The position numbers and the translations under genes were made by a program. Below are positions 1 to 10,200 of a stretch of DNA of 36,532 bases, in pieces. The first letter of the stretch is position 1. The number at the start of each line of letters is the position of its first letter. A model generated the notes under the pieces. That model saw only the letters and a program-made list of their open reading frames with translations, did no database searches and was not told the DNA's origin. This stretch comes from an uncultured Lentisphaeria bacterium (GTDB lineage Bacteria; Verrucomicrobiota; Lentisphaeria; Victivallales; UBA1829): NCBI GenBank assembly GCA_949282305.1, contig CASDPB010000115.1, positions 1 to 36,532 on the forward strand, in the 5' to 3' direction.

Positions 1-302
1 CAATGAGCTCGGGCTTATTATTATGAAGAGGAGAATGCCGTCGGGCGGTCATCATAGCCCGACGGCATTCATCTTTTTGGTAAATTCCCACTCAAAAAAA
101 TCCCTCTTCCTCCTCACCATGGGGCTCGCTGGGCGCATACTTATTCCCGACACTTTTCCCGTGAAGAAGACAGACATGCCATTTTTACCGGCATGCCAGA
201 AAACATCCTGCAGATTGCAGGTTCACAATTGCAGAATTGTCTTTCAGATGCAGAAGTCTATGCAGTTTCCTCCCGCGTCACGGAAGATGCAATGCGGCAG
301 TT
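1..302. other. Gene-free left edge of the window
   Basis: I see no convincing gene here. It contains the tail of a rightward transcription unit (terminator listed separately at 34-77) and then about 220 bases between that terminator and the end of the leftward acetyltransferase gene. A small inverted repeat, CATGCC/GGCATG, around 175-197 could fold in the leftward transcript but has no T-run after it, so I do not call it a terminator. Short open frames here have no ribosome site and no recognisable product. Confidence 0.6.
34..77 (+). terminator. Intrinsic terminator of a rightward gene left of the window
   Basis: A perfect 13-bp stem (34-46 with 57-69, AATGCCGTCGGGC and its complement) has a 10-nt loop and is followed by CATCTTTTT. 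The T-run lies on the plus-strand side only, so it ends a rightward gene that lies before base 1. Confidence 0.85.
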
Positions 303-818
303 TCAGTCCAGAATCCGGGAATAACGCAGCTCAACAACAGGCTCTCCGATAAAATCCTGCTTCTCTCCGTCCTTCACGAATCCATTGCTTTCATAGCATC
401 TGATGGCACGGCAATTGGTGGAAAGCACCCATAAGGAAACCCTGGCAAACCCCATCTTCTTCAATTCATTCACAGCAAAACTTATCAAACTGGAACCGAT
501 TCTGCAGCGAAAGAACTCAGGCAGCAGGTAAAGTCCCTGAATCTCCCCCGTTCCCGGAATATTCTCATCACGGCAATGCCCGAAACTGACAAATCCAGCC
601 GTTTTGCCGTTCACTTCGGCAAGATAATAATATGCGCTGCCGGAATCAGCCTGAAGCAGATGTTTCCACAAGGCTTCCCGGGTCGCATTCTTTCGCTCAA
701 TGGTCTCCTCGGAAAGCAGCCCGGCATAAGCCGCACTCCAGGAACGGCGGTGAATTTCCGCCATAATTCCGGCATCATTCGCATTCGCACGGCGAATGGT
801 CAGACGATACTGATTCAC
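303..818 (-). CDS. GNAT family N-acetyltransferase
   Basis: Predicted acetyl-CoA-dependent N-acetyltransferase of 171 residues, the usual size of a single GNAT domain. Motif A, which binds the pantetheine-pyrophosphate of acetyl-CoA, is at about residues 94-115 (strand GLYLLP followed by RCRIGSSL, a variant of the R/Q-x-x-G-x-G/A loop). The following strand SLWVLSTN and CYESNGF at about 128-147 match motif B. The substrate cannot be read from sequence. The GTG start at 818 is chosen because AGGAGG lies six bases upstream; the frame stays open further but would then run into the rpsS gene. It follows the ribosomal protein cluster on the same strand, just after a strong terminator. The 39 bases between them leave no room for a well-placed promoter, so it may depend on read-through. 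Confidence 0.85.
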   Translation of the reverse strand: MNQYRLTIRRANANDAGIMAEIHRRSWSAAYAGLLSEETIERKNATREALWKHLLQADSGSAYYYLAEVNGKTAGFVSFGHCRDENIPGTGEIQGLYLLPEFFRCRIGSSLISFAVNELKKMGFARVSLWVLSTNCRAIRCYESNGFVKDGEKQDFIGEPVVELRYSRILD

Positions 819-857
819 AGAGTTCCTCCTGTCACATAACAGATCTGCCATGACAAT

Positions 858-894
858 GCAAAAAAGCCGGGACACCCTGAAGAGTGTTCCGGCT
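858..894 (-). terminator. Intrinsic terminator after rpsS
   Basis: In the leftward direction an 11-bp stem (894-884 with 875-865, AGCCGGAACAC against GTGTCCCGGCT, one G-U pair) with an 8-nt loop runs straight into TTTTTT. It sits 28 bases after the rpsS stop codon and closes the long ribosomal/RNA polymerase cluster. Confidence 0.88.
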
Positions 895-921
895 GAACAG
901 CGTAACTGTTTGGACAGTCTG

Positions 922-1197
922 TTAAACTGTCTTTCCGCTGATGACTCCATGTCCCTTGAACGTGCGTGTGGGAGCAAATTCACCGAGTCTGTGACCAACC
1001 ATGTTTTCTGTGATGAAAACAGTGGTGAATGTCTTGCCATTGTGCACGTTGAAGGTATGCCCGACAAATTCAGGAATAATCATGGAGCGACGGGACCAAG
1101 TCTTAATCGCCTTCTTGGCTCCGCTTTTCTCCATTTTCTCCACTTTTGCCACAACATGAGCATCAACAAACGGACCTTTTTTAATTGATCTTGCCAT
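922..1197 (-). CDS. rpsS: 30S ribosomal protein S19
   Basis: Small-subunit head protein S19, 91 residues, the normal length. The N-terminus [12 protein letters not shown] and the central stretches [17 protein letters not shown] and [11 protein letters not shown] are family hallmarks. S19 forms a heterodimer with S13 and contacts the A-site finger region. The start ATG lies 3 bases after the rplB stop, and its Shine-Dalgarno GGAGGAAG is inside the last codons of rplB, so the two are translationally coupled. In most bacteria rplV (L22) and rpsC (S3) follow at once. Here a terminator and then an unrelated acetyltransferase gene follow, so the S10 cluster is cut at this point. Confidence 0.98.
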   Translation of the reverse strand: MARSIKKGPFVDAHVVAKVEKMEKSGAKKAIKTWSRRSMIIPEFVGHTFNVHNGKTFTTVFITENMVGHRLGEFAPTRTFKGHGVISGKTV

Positions 1198-1200
1198 GGT

Positions 1201-2028
1201 TTACTTCTTCCTCCGTTCAACAATGAATCTTCCGCTCGGTTTCTTGGGATGACGTGTGCGTTTCCCTTTGGCGAGCTGACCCCACGGGGAGACAGGATGT
1301 CCGCCGCCGCTGGTTCTGCCTTCACCACCACCCATCGGATGGTCAACCGGGTTCATCACAACACCGCGGACATGCGGTCTGAATCCGAGATAACGCTTCT
1401 TTCCGGCTTTGCCCAGGGAAGCATTCATGTGATCCAGGTTTCCGACCTGCCCGATGGTGGCTTTACAATCCAGATGCACCTTGCGGACTTCTCCGCTCGG
1501 CAGCTTGATCTGAGCATAATCGCCGTCTTTGGAACGGAGAATCGCAACCTGTCCGGCGGAACGAACCATTCTGGCGCCTTTTCCGGGAACAAGTTCGATA
1601 TTGTGAATCTCGACACCAACCGGGATGTTGCGAAGCTTAAGAGCATTGCCCGGCTTGATCTCAGCCTTCTCGCCGGAAAGAACGGTCTGACCGACCTTGA
1701 GTCCGTTCGGAGAAAGGATATAAGCCTTTTCGCCGTCCGCATACGCAATGAGAGCGATGAAAGCGGAACGGTTCGGATCGTATTCGATGTGCTGGACAGT
1801 CGCGGTAATGCCGTCTTTGGCACGTCTGAAGTCGATCATTCTGTAACGGCGCTTGTTTCCGCCTCCGCGGAAACGGGTGGTAATACGACCGTTGTTGTTT
1901 CTGCCGCCAGTGGAGCTTTTCCCTCTGGTAAGGCTCTTTTCCGGAGTTTTCCGGCTGATTTCAGAGTAGTCGATAACAGAAATGTAACGACGGCTCTTTG
2001 TCGTGGGATTAAAAGTCTTGATAGGCAT
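1201..2028 (-). CDS. rplB: 50S ribosomal protein L2
   Basis: L2, 275 residues, a primary 23S rRNA-binding protein required for subunit association and the peptidyl-transferase centre. It starts [14 protein letters not shown]. The conserved C-terminal segment [18 protein letters not shown] holds the histidine (E. coli His229) linked to peptidyl-transferase function, followed by the [12 protein letters not shown] tail. An AGGAG site overlaps the TAA stop of rplW, 7 bases before the ATG, which supports the start and coupled translation. Standard S10-cluster position between rplW and rpsS. Confidence 0.98.
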   Translation of the reverse strand: MPIKTFNPTTKSRRYISVIDYSEISRKTPEKSLTRGKSSTGGRNNNGRITTRFRGGGNKRRYRMIDFRRAKDGITATVQHIEYDPNRSAFIALIAYADGEKAYILSPNGLKVGQTVLSGEKAEIKPGNALKLRNIPVGVEIHNIELVPGKGARMVRSAGQVAILRSKDGDYAQIKLPSGEVRKVHLDCKATIGQVGNLDHMNASLGKAGKKRYLGFRPHVRGVVMNPVDHPMGGGEGRTSGGGHPVSPWGQLAKGKRTRHPKKPSGRFIVERRKK

Positions 2029-2039
2029 TCTCAGTCTCC

Positions 2040-2327
2040 TTAAGCAAGGTCAATGGAGCCTTCGGCGAGAGAAACCACTGCCTTCTTCCAGTCGGCACGG
2101 CGGCCCGGAAGGGGTGATCTCCCTGAACGTTTCGGCTTGCCCTTGTAGTTGAGCATGTTAACGGATTTGACCTTCACGCCGTAGATTTCCTCTACCGCGT
2201 CGGCGACTTCCAGCTTGGTAGCTTTGGACGCGACTTTGAAAGCATACTGATTCTTTTCTTTCAGAATCGTGGCTTTTTCAGTCATCATGATGTTCTTGAC
2301 AATATCGTATGGACTTGACTTGATCAT
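2040..2327 (-). CDS. rplW: 50S ribosomal protein L23
   Basis: L23, 95 residues, binds domain III of 23S rRNA at the polypeptide exit and is the docking point for trigger factor and SRP. Recognised from [26 protein letters not shown], the typical first strand and helix, and from [15 protein letters not shown], the basic extended loop. A GGGAGA site precedes the ATG. It lies between rplD (17-bp gap) and rplB (11-bp gap), as in the standard S10 operon. Confidence 0.97.
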   Translation of the reverse strand: MIKSSPYDIVKNIMMTEKATILKEKNQYAFKVASKATKLEVADAVEEIYGVKVKSVNMLNYKGKPKRSGRSPLPGRRADWKKAVVSLAEGSIDLA

Positions 2328-2344
2328 TTCTCAATGTCTCCCGT

Positions 2345-2974
2345 TCATGCGAGTCTCTTGACAAATTCGTCAAGAGCTTCTTTTGTGAAGAGAAGCTTAT
2401 CAGCGTTGAGAACGTGATAAGTATTGACGGAAGCCGCCTTCATCATGCAGACCATCGGCATGTTGCCCGTCGCCAGAAGCAGATTGTCATCATGCTCCTT
2501 GATAGAAACGAGAAGTTTGCCGTCATCCACCTTCATGGCTTTGAAAACCGCTGCGGCACTTTTGGTCTTGTGATCGGCGAGGGTAAGATTGTCCACCACA
2601 AAAATCGCCTTGTCGTTAAGACGGTCGGAGAAAGAACGCTTGAGAGCGAGCTTTTTCACCTTGGCATTCAGTTTGAAAGCATAATCACGCGGTTTCGGGC
2701 CGAAGCTGTGACCGCCGTGACGCCAAACCGGATTTCTGACACTGCCGGCACGGGCACGGCCGAGTCCTTTCTGCTTGAACGGCTTCTTGCCGCTTCCGGA
2801 AACTTCCGCACGTGTCTTGACGGACGCCGTTCCCGCACGGTTCTCCGCGAGGAAAGCAACGACAGCGTCATGAACGGCCTGAGCGCCTTTGTCGAATTCA
2901 AGGCAAGTATCGTCGATCGTGTAATCCCCGACCTTCTCGCCCTTCATATTCAGTATGTCAACATTCATAGACAT
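2345..2974 (-). CDS. rplD: 50S ribosomal protein L4
   Basis: L4, about 209 residues, lines the exit tunnel with an extended loop. That loop is seen as the basic glycine-rich stretch GSGKKPFKQKGLGRARAGS followed by RNPVWRHGGHSFGPKPRDY. In E. coli L4 also represses its own S10 operon; no L4 target was identified here. The frame opens at a GTG at 2983, but I favour the ATG at 2974 because AGGTGA sits about 6 bases before it and overlaps that GTG; an ATG at 2968 is a third option. It lies between rplC and rplW. Confidence 0.96.
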   Translation of the reverse strand: MSMNVDILNMKGEKVGDYTIDDTCLEFDKGAQAVHDAVVAFLAENRAGTASVKTRAEVSGSGKKPFKQKGLGRARAGSVRNPVWRHGGHSFGPKPRDYAFKLNAKVKKLALKRSFSDRLNDKAIFVVDNLTLADHKTKSAAAVFKAMKVDDGKLLVSIKEHDDNLLLATGNMPMVCMMKAASVNTYHVLNADKLLFTKEALDEFVKRLA

Positions 2975-3006
2975 GATATTCACCTGTTAGTTGGTCCCGA
3001 AGGGGA

Positions 3007-3639
3007 TTATCTTTTCTTGGCTTTCTTGACGAGAAGAGTCCCGCCGTTCGGCCCGGGAACCGCGCCTCGGACGAAAAGCAGATTTTCATCAGCGGAAACT
3101 CTTACGATACGAAGATTCTGGACTGTACGGTTGCCATTGCCGAGTTGTCCGGGCAGCTTTTTGCCCTTCATGATGTTGCCGGGTTTCTCGCGGCAGCCGA
3201 TAGAACCGGGCTTGCGATGCCAGCCGCCGCCATGTCCGTCACGTCCGCCGGCAAAATGATGTCTCTTCATGACGCCGGCATATCCTTTACCCTTGGTGGT
3301 ACCGGAGATGTCAAGATATTCGCCTTCAGCAAAGATGTCCGCCTTGATCTGGCTGCCGATCTCCGCCTGGGGATCTTCTTCAGAACGGAACTCTCTGATG
3401 AAAGCCGGAGGATTGCTTTCAAGCCCCGCCTTTTTTACGTTTCCAAGAACAGCCTTCGATGTGTTCTTCACTTTCTTCACACCGAAACCAACCTGGACGG
3501 CTGAGTAACCGTCATGCTCCTTGGTCTTGACGCCGACGACCACACAGGGCCCTGCTTCAATGACTGTGACGGGAATCAGAATTCCCTTCTCGTCATAGAC
3601 CTGCGTCATACCAACTTTCTTTCCGATCAAACCTTTCAT
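3007..3639 (-). CDS. rplC: 50S ribosomal protein L3
   Basis: L3, 210 residues, an early-assembly 23S rRNA binder whose central loop reaches toward the peptidyl-transferase centre. The N-terminus MKGLIGKKVGMTQVYDEKG and the loop FAGGRDGHGGGWHRKPGSIG are diagnostic. The glutamine methylated in some L3 proteins is not evident in this loop. The start at 3639 is set by AGGAG about 5 bases upstream; the open frame extends 17 codons further with no ribosome site. There is an 85-bp gap to rpsJ upstream. Confidence 0.97.
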   Translation of the reverse strand: MKGLIGKKVGMTQVYDEKGILIPVTVIEAGPCVVVGVKTKEHDGYSAVQVGFGVKKVKNTSKAVLGNVKKAGLESNPPAFIREFRSEEDPQAEIGSQIKADIFAEGEYLDISGTTKGKGYAGVMKRHHFAGGRDGHGGGWHRKPGSIGCREKPGNIMKGKKLPGQLGNGNRTVQNLRIVRVSADENLLFVRGAVPGPNGGTLLVKKAKKR

Positions 3640-3724
3640 AATGCTCCTTTCAGGCACATGTCCTCTCGGAAAAAAGGACCTTGGTGCCAAAAAATGCCGT
3701 TATATGGCCAAACTGACTCTATGG

Positions 3725-4063
3725 TCAGTTTCCAATCTTGATTGAAATATCAACACCGGCGGGAAGATTCAGCTTCTTAAGCTCGTCAACCGTCTTCGCT
3801 GTCGGCTTGATGATGTCCATCAGGCGCTTGTGCGTTCTGATTTCAAACTGATCCATCGACTTCTTGTCAACATGCGGAGAGCGATTGACTGTCATGCGCT
3901 CAATGCGGGTCGGAAGCGGAATGGGTCCGGCAACAACAGAGCCTGTTCTGCGGGCTGTGTTGAGAATCTCTGCGACGGACTGGTCGAGGATTCTGTGTTC
4001 ATAGGCCTGAAGCTTGATGCGTATCTTCTGAGCCGTTTTTGTTGATGAGGTTCTGGTACTCAT
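3725..4063 (-). CDS. rpsJ: 30S ribosomal protein S10 (NusE)
   Basis: S10, 112 residues. It is a 30S head protein and, as NusE, links NusG and NusB in transcription antitermination and coupling. The core begins [19 protein letters not shown] and includes [29 protein letters not shown]. Relative to the usual 102-103 residues it has about 9 extra at the N-terminus (MSTRTSSTK). The ATG overlaps the fusA stop (ATGA, 4060-4063), and GTGGAG lies 11 bases upstream, so the extension looks genuinely translated and coupled to fusA. Confidence 0.97.
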   Translation of the reverse strand: MSTRTSSTKTAQKIRIKLQAYEHRILDQSVAEILNTARRTGSVVAGPIPLPTRIERMTVNRSPHVDKKSMDQFEIRTHKRLMDIIKPTAKTVDELKKLNLPAGVDISIKIGN

Positions 4064-6177
4064 TTGCTATTTTTCTCCACTATTTTCTCTTGGATTGTTT
4101 TCGGAACAGGCTCAAAGTGACTCGGCTCCATCGAATAAGAGGCTCTGCCCTTCGTCAGTGAGCGAATCGCGGTCGCATAACCAAACAGTTCGGAGAGCGG
4201 AACATTCGCGGAAATGATCGTGGTCCCTTCCTCCGTGGACATTTCAGAGATCGTTCCCCGGCGAGATGTCACGTCACCGATAATATCTCCGGTATTCTCA
4301 TCCGGAGTCGTGATTTCAACCTTCATGATCGGCTCAAGAAGAACCATGCCCGCCTTCTTGCAGGCATCCTTCAAGCCCATGGAAGCGGCGATCTTAAACG
4401 CCATTTCCGAGGAGTCCACAGGGTGATAGGAACCATCAAGAATGTCAACATGGAAGTCAATGCAGGGATAACCGGCAAGAATACCGGTCTGCGCGGCTTC
4501 CTTGATTCCCTGTTCAATCGGCTTGATGTACTCTTTCGGAATATTGCCGCCGACGACTTTGTTTTCAATCGTGATGCCGTGCCCGCGCTCCATCGGAGTG
4601 ACATCCATAATCACATGACCATACTGACCACGACCGCCGGACTGTCTGACAAACTTGGAATCGGCATTCGCCTTCTTGAGAATGGTCTCGCGGTAAGAAA
4701 CCTGGGGCTGACCGGACTGCGCCTCGACTTTGAACTCTCTGCGGAGACGGTCCATGATGATCTCAAGGTGAAGTTCACCCATACCGGAAATAATGGTCTG
4801 CCCGGTTTCATCATCGCTCTTCATCGTAAAGGTCGGGTCTTCATCGGAAAGGGCTCCGAGAGCGGTATAAAGTTTATCTCTGTCCGCCGTGGTCTTGGGC
4901 TCGACGGCGATGGAAATAACCGGTTCGGGGAAACTCATGGATTCAAGAACGATCGGATGATTTTCGTCACAGAGGGTATCGCCGGTTCTCACATCCTTGA
5001 AGCCGACTGCCGCGGCAATGTCGCCACTGTAAATCTCTTTGCGTTCCTCACGCTTGTTCGCGTGCATCTGAAGAATGCGTCCGAGACGCTCGCGTTTGCG
5101 TGTTCTGGGATTGTAAACAACAGCACCGCTGGTAGCGACACCGGAATATACACGGAAATAGATAAGTTTTCCGACATAAGGATCGTTCATGATCTTGAAT
5201 GCAAGCGCGGAGAACGGAACTTCGTCGCCGACTTCGCGGCTGTCCGGCTGATCCGTATCAGGATTCGTCCCGTGAACTTCCCAGATGTCTACAGGAGACG
5301 GAAGATAGTCGACAACGGCATCAAGCAGAAGCTGAACACCTTTGTTTTTGAATGCCGTTCCGCAGAACGCGGCGACAAGCTGACCGGAAAGAACTGCACT
5401 GCGAAGTCCCTTTTTCAGGAGATCAACGGGGGGGACTTCATCATTCAGGAAGACTTCCATGACAGACTCGTCATTTTCCGCGATACGCTCGATCATGAAA
5501 GCTCTTGCCTCGGCAAGTTTCTCTTTCATGTCTTCCGGTACGGGAATCTCTTTGATGTTCATATCATCGAACTCATAAGCCTTCTCGTGCATAACGTCGA
5601 CGAGACCGGAGAAATTGGCCTCGGCGCCGATCGGAAGAACCATCGGAACGACATTGGCTTTGAGTTTCGTGCGCATGGCTTCGACTACTTTGAAGAAGTT
5701 GGCGCCGGTTCTGTCCATCTTATTGACAAACGCAATGATGGGGACATGATATTTCTTTGCCTGTCTCCAGACAGTTTCAGTCTGAGGCTGAACACCGCCG
5801 ACTGCACAGAAAACGGCAACAGCGCCGTCCAGAACACGGAGTGAACGTTCGACTTCCGCAGTAAAGTCCACGTGCCCGGGAGTATCAATCAGATTGATTC
5901 GGTGTTTCTTGCCGTCCTTGTTCCAGAAGCAGGTGGTCGCTGCAGAAGTAATGGTGATACCGCGTTCCTGTTCCTGCACCATCCAGTCCATGGTGGCGTT
6001 GCCTTCATGAACTTCACCGAGCTTATGATTGATACCGGTATAGAAGAGAATACGTTCTGAAAGAGTTGTCTTTCCGGCATCAATGTGGGCCATGATACCG
6101 ATATTGCGGACCTCCGCGATCGGGGTAATACGACCGGGATTTTCTTGATAATCTACGTTTGCTTTATGTTCTGTCAT
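4060..6177 (-). CDS. fusA: Translation elongation factor G
   Basis: EF-G, 705 residues, the GTPase that drives ribosomal translocation and, with RRF, recycling. The P-loop AHIDAGKTT is at residues 30-38, switch I holds the normal RGITI, switch II is DTPGHVDF, and NKMD gives guanine specificity. The C-terminal domains IV and V are complete, with [19 protein letters not shown] typical of domain IV. In contrast to EF-Tu in this window, its effector region is canonical. No clear Shine-Dalgarno is seen before the ATG. It lies between rpsG (39-bp gap) and rpsJ (4-bp overlap). No tuf copy follows fusA; the only tuf in the window is at 19221-20429. Confidence 0.98.
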   Translation of the reverse strand: MTEHKANVDYQENPGRITPIAEVRNIGIMAHIDAGKTTLSERILFYTGINHKLGEVHEGNATMDWMVQEQERGITITSAATTCFWNKDGKKHRINLIDTPGHVDFTAEVERSLRVLDGAVAVFCAVGGVQPQTETVWRQAKKYHVPIIAFVNKMDRTGANFFKVVEAMRTKLKANVVPMVLPIGAEANFSGLVDVMHEKAYEFDDMNIKEIPVPEDMKEKLAEARAFMIERIAENDESVMEVFLNDEVPPVDLLKKGLRSAVLSGQLVAAFCGTAFKNKGVQLLLDAVVDYLPSPVDIWEVHGTNPDTDQPDSREVGDEVPFSALAFKIMNDPYVGKLIYFRVYSGVATSGAVVYNPRTRKRERLGRILQMHANKREERKEIYSGDIAAAVGFKDVRTGDTLCDENHPIVLESMSFPEPVISIAVEPKTTADRDKLYTALGALSDEDPTFTMKSDDETGQTIISGMGELHLEIIMDRLRREFKVEAQSGQPQVSYRETILKKANADSKFVRQSGGRGQYGHVIMDVTPMERGHGITIENKVVGGNIPKEYIKPIEQGIKEAAQTGILAGYPCIDFHVDILDGSYHPVDSSEMAFKIAASMGLKDACKKAGMVLLEPIMKVEITTPDENTGDIIGDVTSRRGTISEMSTEEGTTIISANVPLSELFGYATAIRSLTKGRASYSMEPSHFEPVPKTIQEKIVEKNSK

Positions 6178-6216
6178 AATTTCAAATTGACTTCGCTGTT
6201 CTGAAAAAGCTCTGCA

Positions 6217-6687
6217 TTACCATCTGTAATGGGCAAAAGCTTTGTTGGCTTGCGCCATCTTGTGCGTGTCGTCCTTCTTTTTAATGGATGAACCTGTATT
6301 ATCGAAAGCATCAAGGAGTTCGGAAGCAAGAGCATCCGTCATTGATTTACCTTTTTTCGCCTGGGAGTAGGTGGCGATCCAGCGCATTGCCAGAGCGACC
6401 TGTCTCTCCGCGGGAACTTCAAGAGGAACCTGATAGGTCGCACCGCCGACTCGACGGCTCTTGACTTCCAGTTTCGGCTTGATATTTTCCACAGCCTGAA
6501 GGAAAACTTCAAGCGGTTCCATATCTTTCTTTTTCGCCTTGATCACATCGAATGCACCATATACGATCTTCTGGGCAACGGATTTCTTTCCGTTGCGCAT
6601 CAGTGTATTGATGAGACGAGCAACCAATTCGCTGTTGTACTTCACGTCCGGCGTGAGTTCTCTTTTTGTTATTCTGCGTCTTCTCAT
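6217..6687 (-). CDS. rpsG: 30S ribosomal protein S7
   Basis: S7, 156 residues, nucleates assembly of the 30S head and lines the E site. It starts [19 protein letters not shown] and has the conserved [18 protein letters not shown] and [12 protein letters not shown] segments. Length and sequence are ordinary. A weak GAGGAC lies about 11 bases before the ATG. In E. coli S7 represses its own translation by binding the rpsL-rpsG spacer; here that 68-bp spacer holds a stem-loop (6724-6753). Confidence 0.97.
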   Translation of the reverse strand: MRRRRITKRELTPDVKYNSELVARLINTLMRNGKKSVAQKIVYGAFDVIKAKKKDMEPLEVFLQAVENIKPKLEVKSRRVGGATYQVPLEVPAERQVALAMRWIATYSQAKKGKSMTDALASELLDAFDNTGSSIKKKDDTHKMAQANKAFAHYRW

Positions 6688-6723
6688 TGTATTTAAGCGT
6701 CCTCAAGTATTCGCTTGTTCTGC

Positions 6724-6753
6724 TTCTGCCGCCTGTTCAGGAAACGGGCAGAA
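6724..6753 (-). promoter_or_regulatory. Stem-loop in the rpsL-rpsG spacer
   Basis: In the leftward transcript TTCTGCC (6753-6747) pairs with GGCAGAA (6730-6724) in a 7-bp stem, directly after the rpsL stop. It has no T-run, so it is not a terminator. Its position matches the E. coli S7 autoregulatory site, but the S7 consensus itself was not tested. Confidence 0.45.
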
Positions 6754-6755
6754 AC

Positions 6756-7157
6756 TTATTTTTTCTTCTTTCCGGCAGGTTCTCCGGCTTTCGGAGTCTT
6801 GTTGCCGTATTTGGAACGTCCCTGTCTGCGTGCTTCAACGCCGAGGCTGTCAAGCGCTCCGCGCACGATATGATAACGTACGCCGGGGAGGTCACGAACC
6901 CTTCCGCCTTTCACGAGCACAACAGAGTGTTCCTGAAGATTATGCCCTTCGCCACCGATGTACGCGGTCACTTCATAACCATTTGTAAGACGCACTCTGG
7001 CGATCTTACGCATAGCCGAGTTCGGCTTCTTGGGCGTTCTTGTTGTAACCTGCAGGCAGACACCGCGTCTCTGGGGACACTTCGAGAGTGCTTTAGACTT
7101 GCTCTTCGCCACTTTTGTCCTGCGGCCCGATTTTACCAACTGATTGATTGTCGGCAT
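6756..7157 (-). CDS. rpsL: 30S ribosomal protein S12
   Basis: S12, 133 residues, sits at the decoding centre and controls accuracy. It starts [13 protein letters not shown] after a GAGGAG site; the frame extends 15 codons upstream without support. The accuracy loop [11 protein letters not shown] keeps both lysines, K43 and K44. The second loop reads [13 protein letters not shown], with Arg at position 88 (codon 6894-6896) where E. coli has Lys. K88R is a known streptomycin-resistance change in other species. The loop [10 protein letters not shown] also departs from the common VCTRVYTTTP. First gene of the str cluster; a possible promoter lies just upstream. Confidence 0.98.
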   Translation of the reverse strand: MPTINQLVKSGRRTKVAKSKSKALSKCPQRRGVCLQVTTRTPKKPNSAMRKIARVRLTNGYEVTAYIGGEGHNLQEHSVVLVKGGRVRDLPGVRYHIVRGALDSLGVEARRQGRSKYGNKTPKAGEPAGKKKK

Positions 7158-7210
7158 GATCTCCTCTTCACATATTCGCGTTGTTACAGTTATGTACGAC
7201 AAACGGGTAG

Positions 7211-7240
7211 ATAATATATCCTCCCGTCTGCCGTTTTCAA
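7211..7240 (-). promoter_or_regulatory. Possible promoter for rpsL/rpsG/fusA
   Basis: In the 124-bp rpoC-rpsL spacer, leftward TTGAAA (7240-7235) and TATTAT (7216-7211) are 18 bp apart, and start about 50 bases before the rpsL ATG. This would let the str genes be transcribed separately from rpoBC. It is called from sequence alone. Confidence 0.4.
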
Positions 7241-7281
7241 CTGCATATTTTATTTTTTTCAGTTTTTATTGACTTTCCCCG

Positions 7282-10200
7282 TCATTCCTTCTCGTAATCT
7301 ATGCTCGGATCGAATTCGCTGTCATCAATCTCATCATCGAATTCATCCTTGTCATCTTCATACTCGTCGTCGACAAAAGCCTCATCCCCGTTCTGGTCGG
7401 CGAAATCTTCATCCCCGTCCTTGTCTGCGAAGATGTCATCAATATCGTCATCGTCGCCGAAGTCGATATTTTCGATCGTCTCCTCTTTCTTCTGCTCGGG
7501 CAGTTCCACCGCAGGTTTCTCGATCGGAATCTCTTCGCCGAGCTTGACCAGACGCAGGTGCTGGAACTTCTCCGATCCGGTTCCCGCGGGAATCAGATGT
7601 CCGGTGATGACGTTTTCCTTGAATCCGCGGAGAACGTCAATCTTCCCGAGGGTGGCGGCATCGGTCAGAATTCGCGTGGTGTCCTGGAATGATGCCGAAG
7701 AAATGAAGCTCTCCGTTTCCAGAGAAGCCTTCGCGATACCGAGAAGAACCGGTTCGCCTTCGGCAGGCTTTTTACCGTTTTTACGGGCATCCTCGTTGGC
7801 ATGAATGAAGTCGTAACGATCGACCTGCTCACCGGTCAGGAACTGTGTGTCTCCCTGATCGACAATGCGGATCTTCTGCATCATCTGGCGAATGATGATC
7901 TCAATGTGCTTGTCATTGATTTCCACACCCTGCGCTCTGTAAACTTTCTGAATTTCGTTTACAATATAACGCTGCAACTCGTGGGGGCCGCAGATTTCAA
8001 GAAGTTTCTGGGGAATGATGGATCCCACCGTAAGCTTCTGTCCCTTGCGCACATAATCACCTTTGCCAACGATAAGGTGCTTTGACGTCGGGATGTTGTG
8101 CTCTTCAAAAACATCCTTGTTATCCGGATCACGTATGATGATGGTCTGACGACCTCTTACATTCTTGCCTCTGTCGACAATACCGTCGATACGGGCGATT
8201 TCCGCCACTTCCTTCGGCATACGGGCTTCAAACAATTCGGCAACACGCGGAAGACCGCCGGTAATGTCTCTGTTCTTCTGCTGCTGACGGGGAACTCGGG
8301 CAAGCGTCATGCCGGGAACGACTTTCTCTCCCCGCTTCACCATCAGCAGAGCGCCTGTCGGCAGCGGATAGTTGGAAATCAGCTCACCTTTTGCGTCATT
8401 GACGACAACCTGCGGAAGCAGGTCTTCGCGATGCTCCATGACGGTCAATTCCTCGATACCGCCGCGCTCGCTGCGATTCAGCGTCACGCCTTCGACAATA
8501 TCATGGAGTTCCACGATACCGTTTTCCTCCGCAATGATCGGCATCTGATAGGCATCCCAGGATGCGATCTTTTCCTTCGGCTTGACCCGGTCGCCGTCTT
8601 TCTTGTAAAGAATGGCGCCGACTTCCGCCGGGTATCTGTCAATTTCCGCATCCTTGACGGCATCCGACCAGAAATCATAGTCATGAGCATAAGAAGAGCC
8701 CATCACCTGTGCCTCCAGCCGGACTCTTTCCCGTGCTTTTGCCTCGGCTTCCTTCGCTTTCTCCTCATCATAGATGATGATATAGCCGTTCTTATTCACA
8801 ACCAGCGTATTGCCGTTTTTATCGGTGACGAGACGCAGATTTTCAAAACGGACCGTTCCCGCCTGGCGCGCCGTGATAACCGGTTCCTTGCCGCCGCCGG
8901 AAGAAATACCGCCGATATGGAACGTTCTCATGGTCAGCTGCGTTCCAGGCTCACCGATCGACTGCGCGGCAATGATGCCGAGCGCATCACCGATTTCCGC
9001 ATCCTTGTCCGTTGCCAGATTCTTGCCATAACATTTGACGCAGACACCATGCTCGACGTCGCAGGTCAAGACAGAACGGATCAAAACCTTCGTGATTCCG
9101 CGTTTTTCAATAAGATCCGCCTTCTCCGGCGTAAACTCTTCACCGGCACGGATGATGTAGCTGCCGTCACTCTTTGCGGGATCACGAATATCCTGGGCGC
9201 TGTAACGTCCGAGGAGCCGCGCCTTGAGCGGAAGCATGATCTCATCGCCTTCGATGATGGCTTCCACATAAATGCCCTTCAGCGTTCCGCAGTCTTCGGA
9301 ACGGCAGATGATGTCCTGCGCCACATCGACCAGTTTACGGGTCATGTAACCGGAGTCCGCAGTCTTCAGAGCCGTGTCTGCCAGTCCCTTGCGGGCGCCG
9401 TGAGTACTGATGAAGTATTCCTGCACCGTCAGCCCCTCACGGAAACTGGACAGAATCGGACGCTCAATAATCTCGCCGGACGGTTTCGTCATAAGACCGC
9501 GCATACCGGCAAGCTGTTTGATCTGGTCCTTGCTGCCTCGCGCTCCCGAGTCAAGCATGGCATATACAGGATTGATTTCTTTCTTACTCGCCTCTTCCAC
9601 TTCTTTCGTCAGCTCGTCCGCAACCGTATTCGCCGTCTTGGTCCAAGCGTCAACGACCTGATTGTGACGTTCGCCGACAGTCAGGAAACCTTTGTCGTAT
9701 TTCTCCTTGATCTCCTCGATTTTCCGGCGTGTCTCCCTGATGAGTTCCGGTTTCCGCTTCGGAATCAGCATGTCCGCAACGGAAATGGAGAATCCGGCAA
9801 CCGTGGCATATTCATATCCGAGATTTTTGAGATTGTCAAGAAGTTCAATCGTCTTGTCATGCCCGATATGGTCATATGCCTCGGCAATCAGTCTTCCGAG
9901 GTCTTTCTTCTTGGCAGGTCCATTGTAGAATCCCAGCCGCTTGTCCCAGATCCGGTTGAAAATACAGCGTCCGGGAGTCGTGATAATGAATTTATCCGTC
10001 GCATTGCCGCGCGGTGTCACAACCCCGTAATCCGGGTTCGGCAGCTTGATCGCATCATGGATCTTGATATAACCGGAATCCAACGCAAAGAGAACTTCAT
10101 GAACATCTTTGAAAATGCGGATTCTCTCTTTGTTCTTCGGATCAATCGTCAGATAATAAACACCGAGCGTAATATCCTGTGTCGGAGTCGTGATCGGCTT

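Noticed and set aside
175-197. CATGCC/GGCATG hairpin as a terminator of the acetyltransferase gene
   Set aside because: Only 6 bp of stem and no T-run in the leftward direction.
4423-5844. A plus-strand open frame opposite fusA
   Set aside because: Shadow of fusA; composition rich in His, Arg and Asp as expected for an antisense reading.
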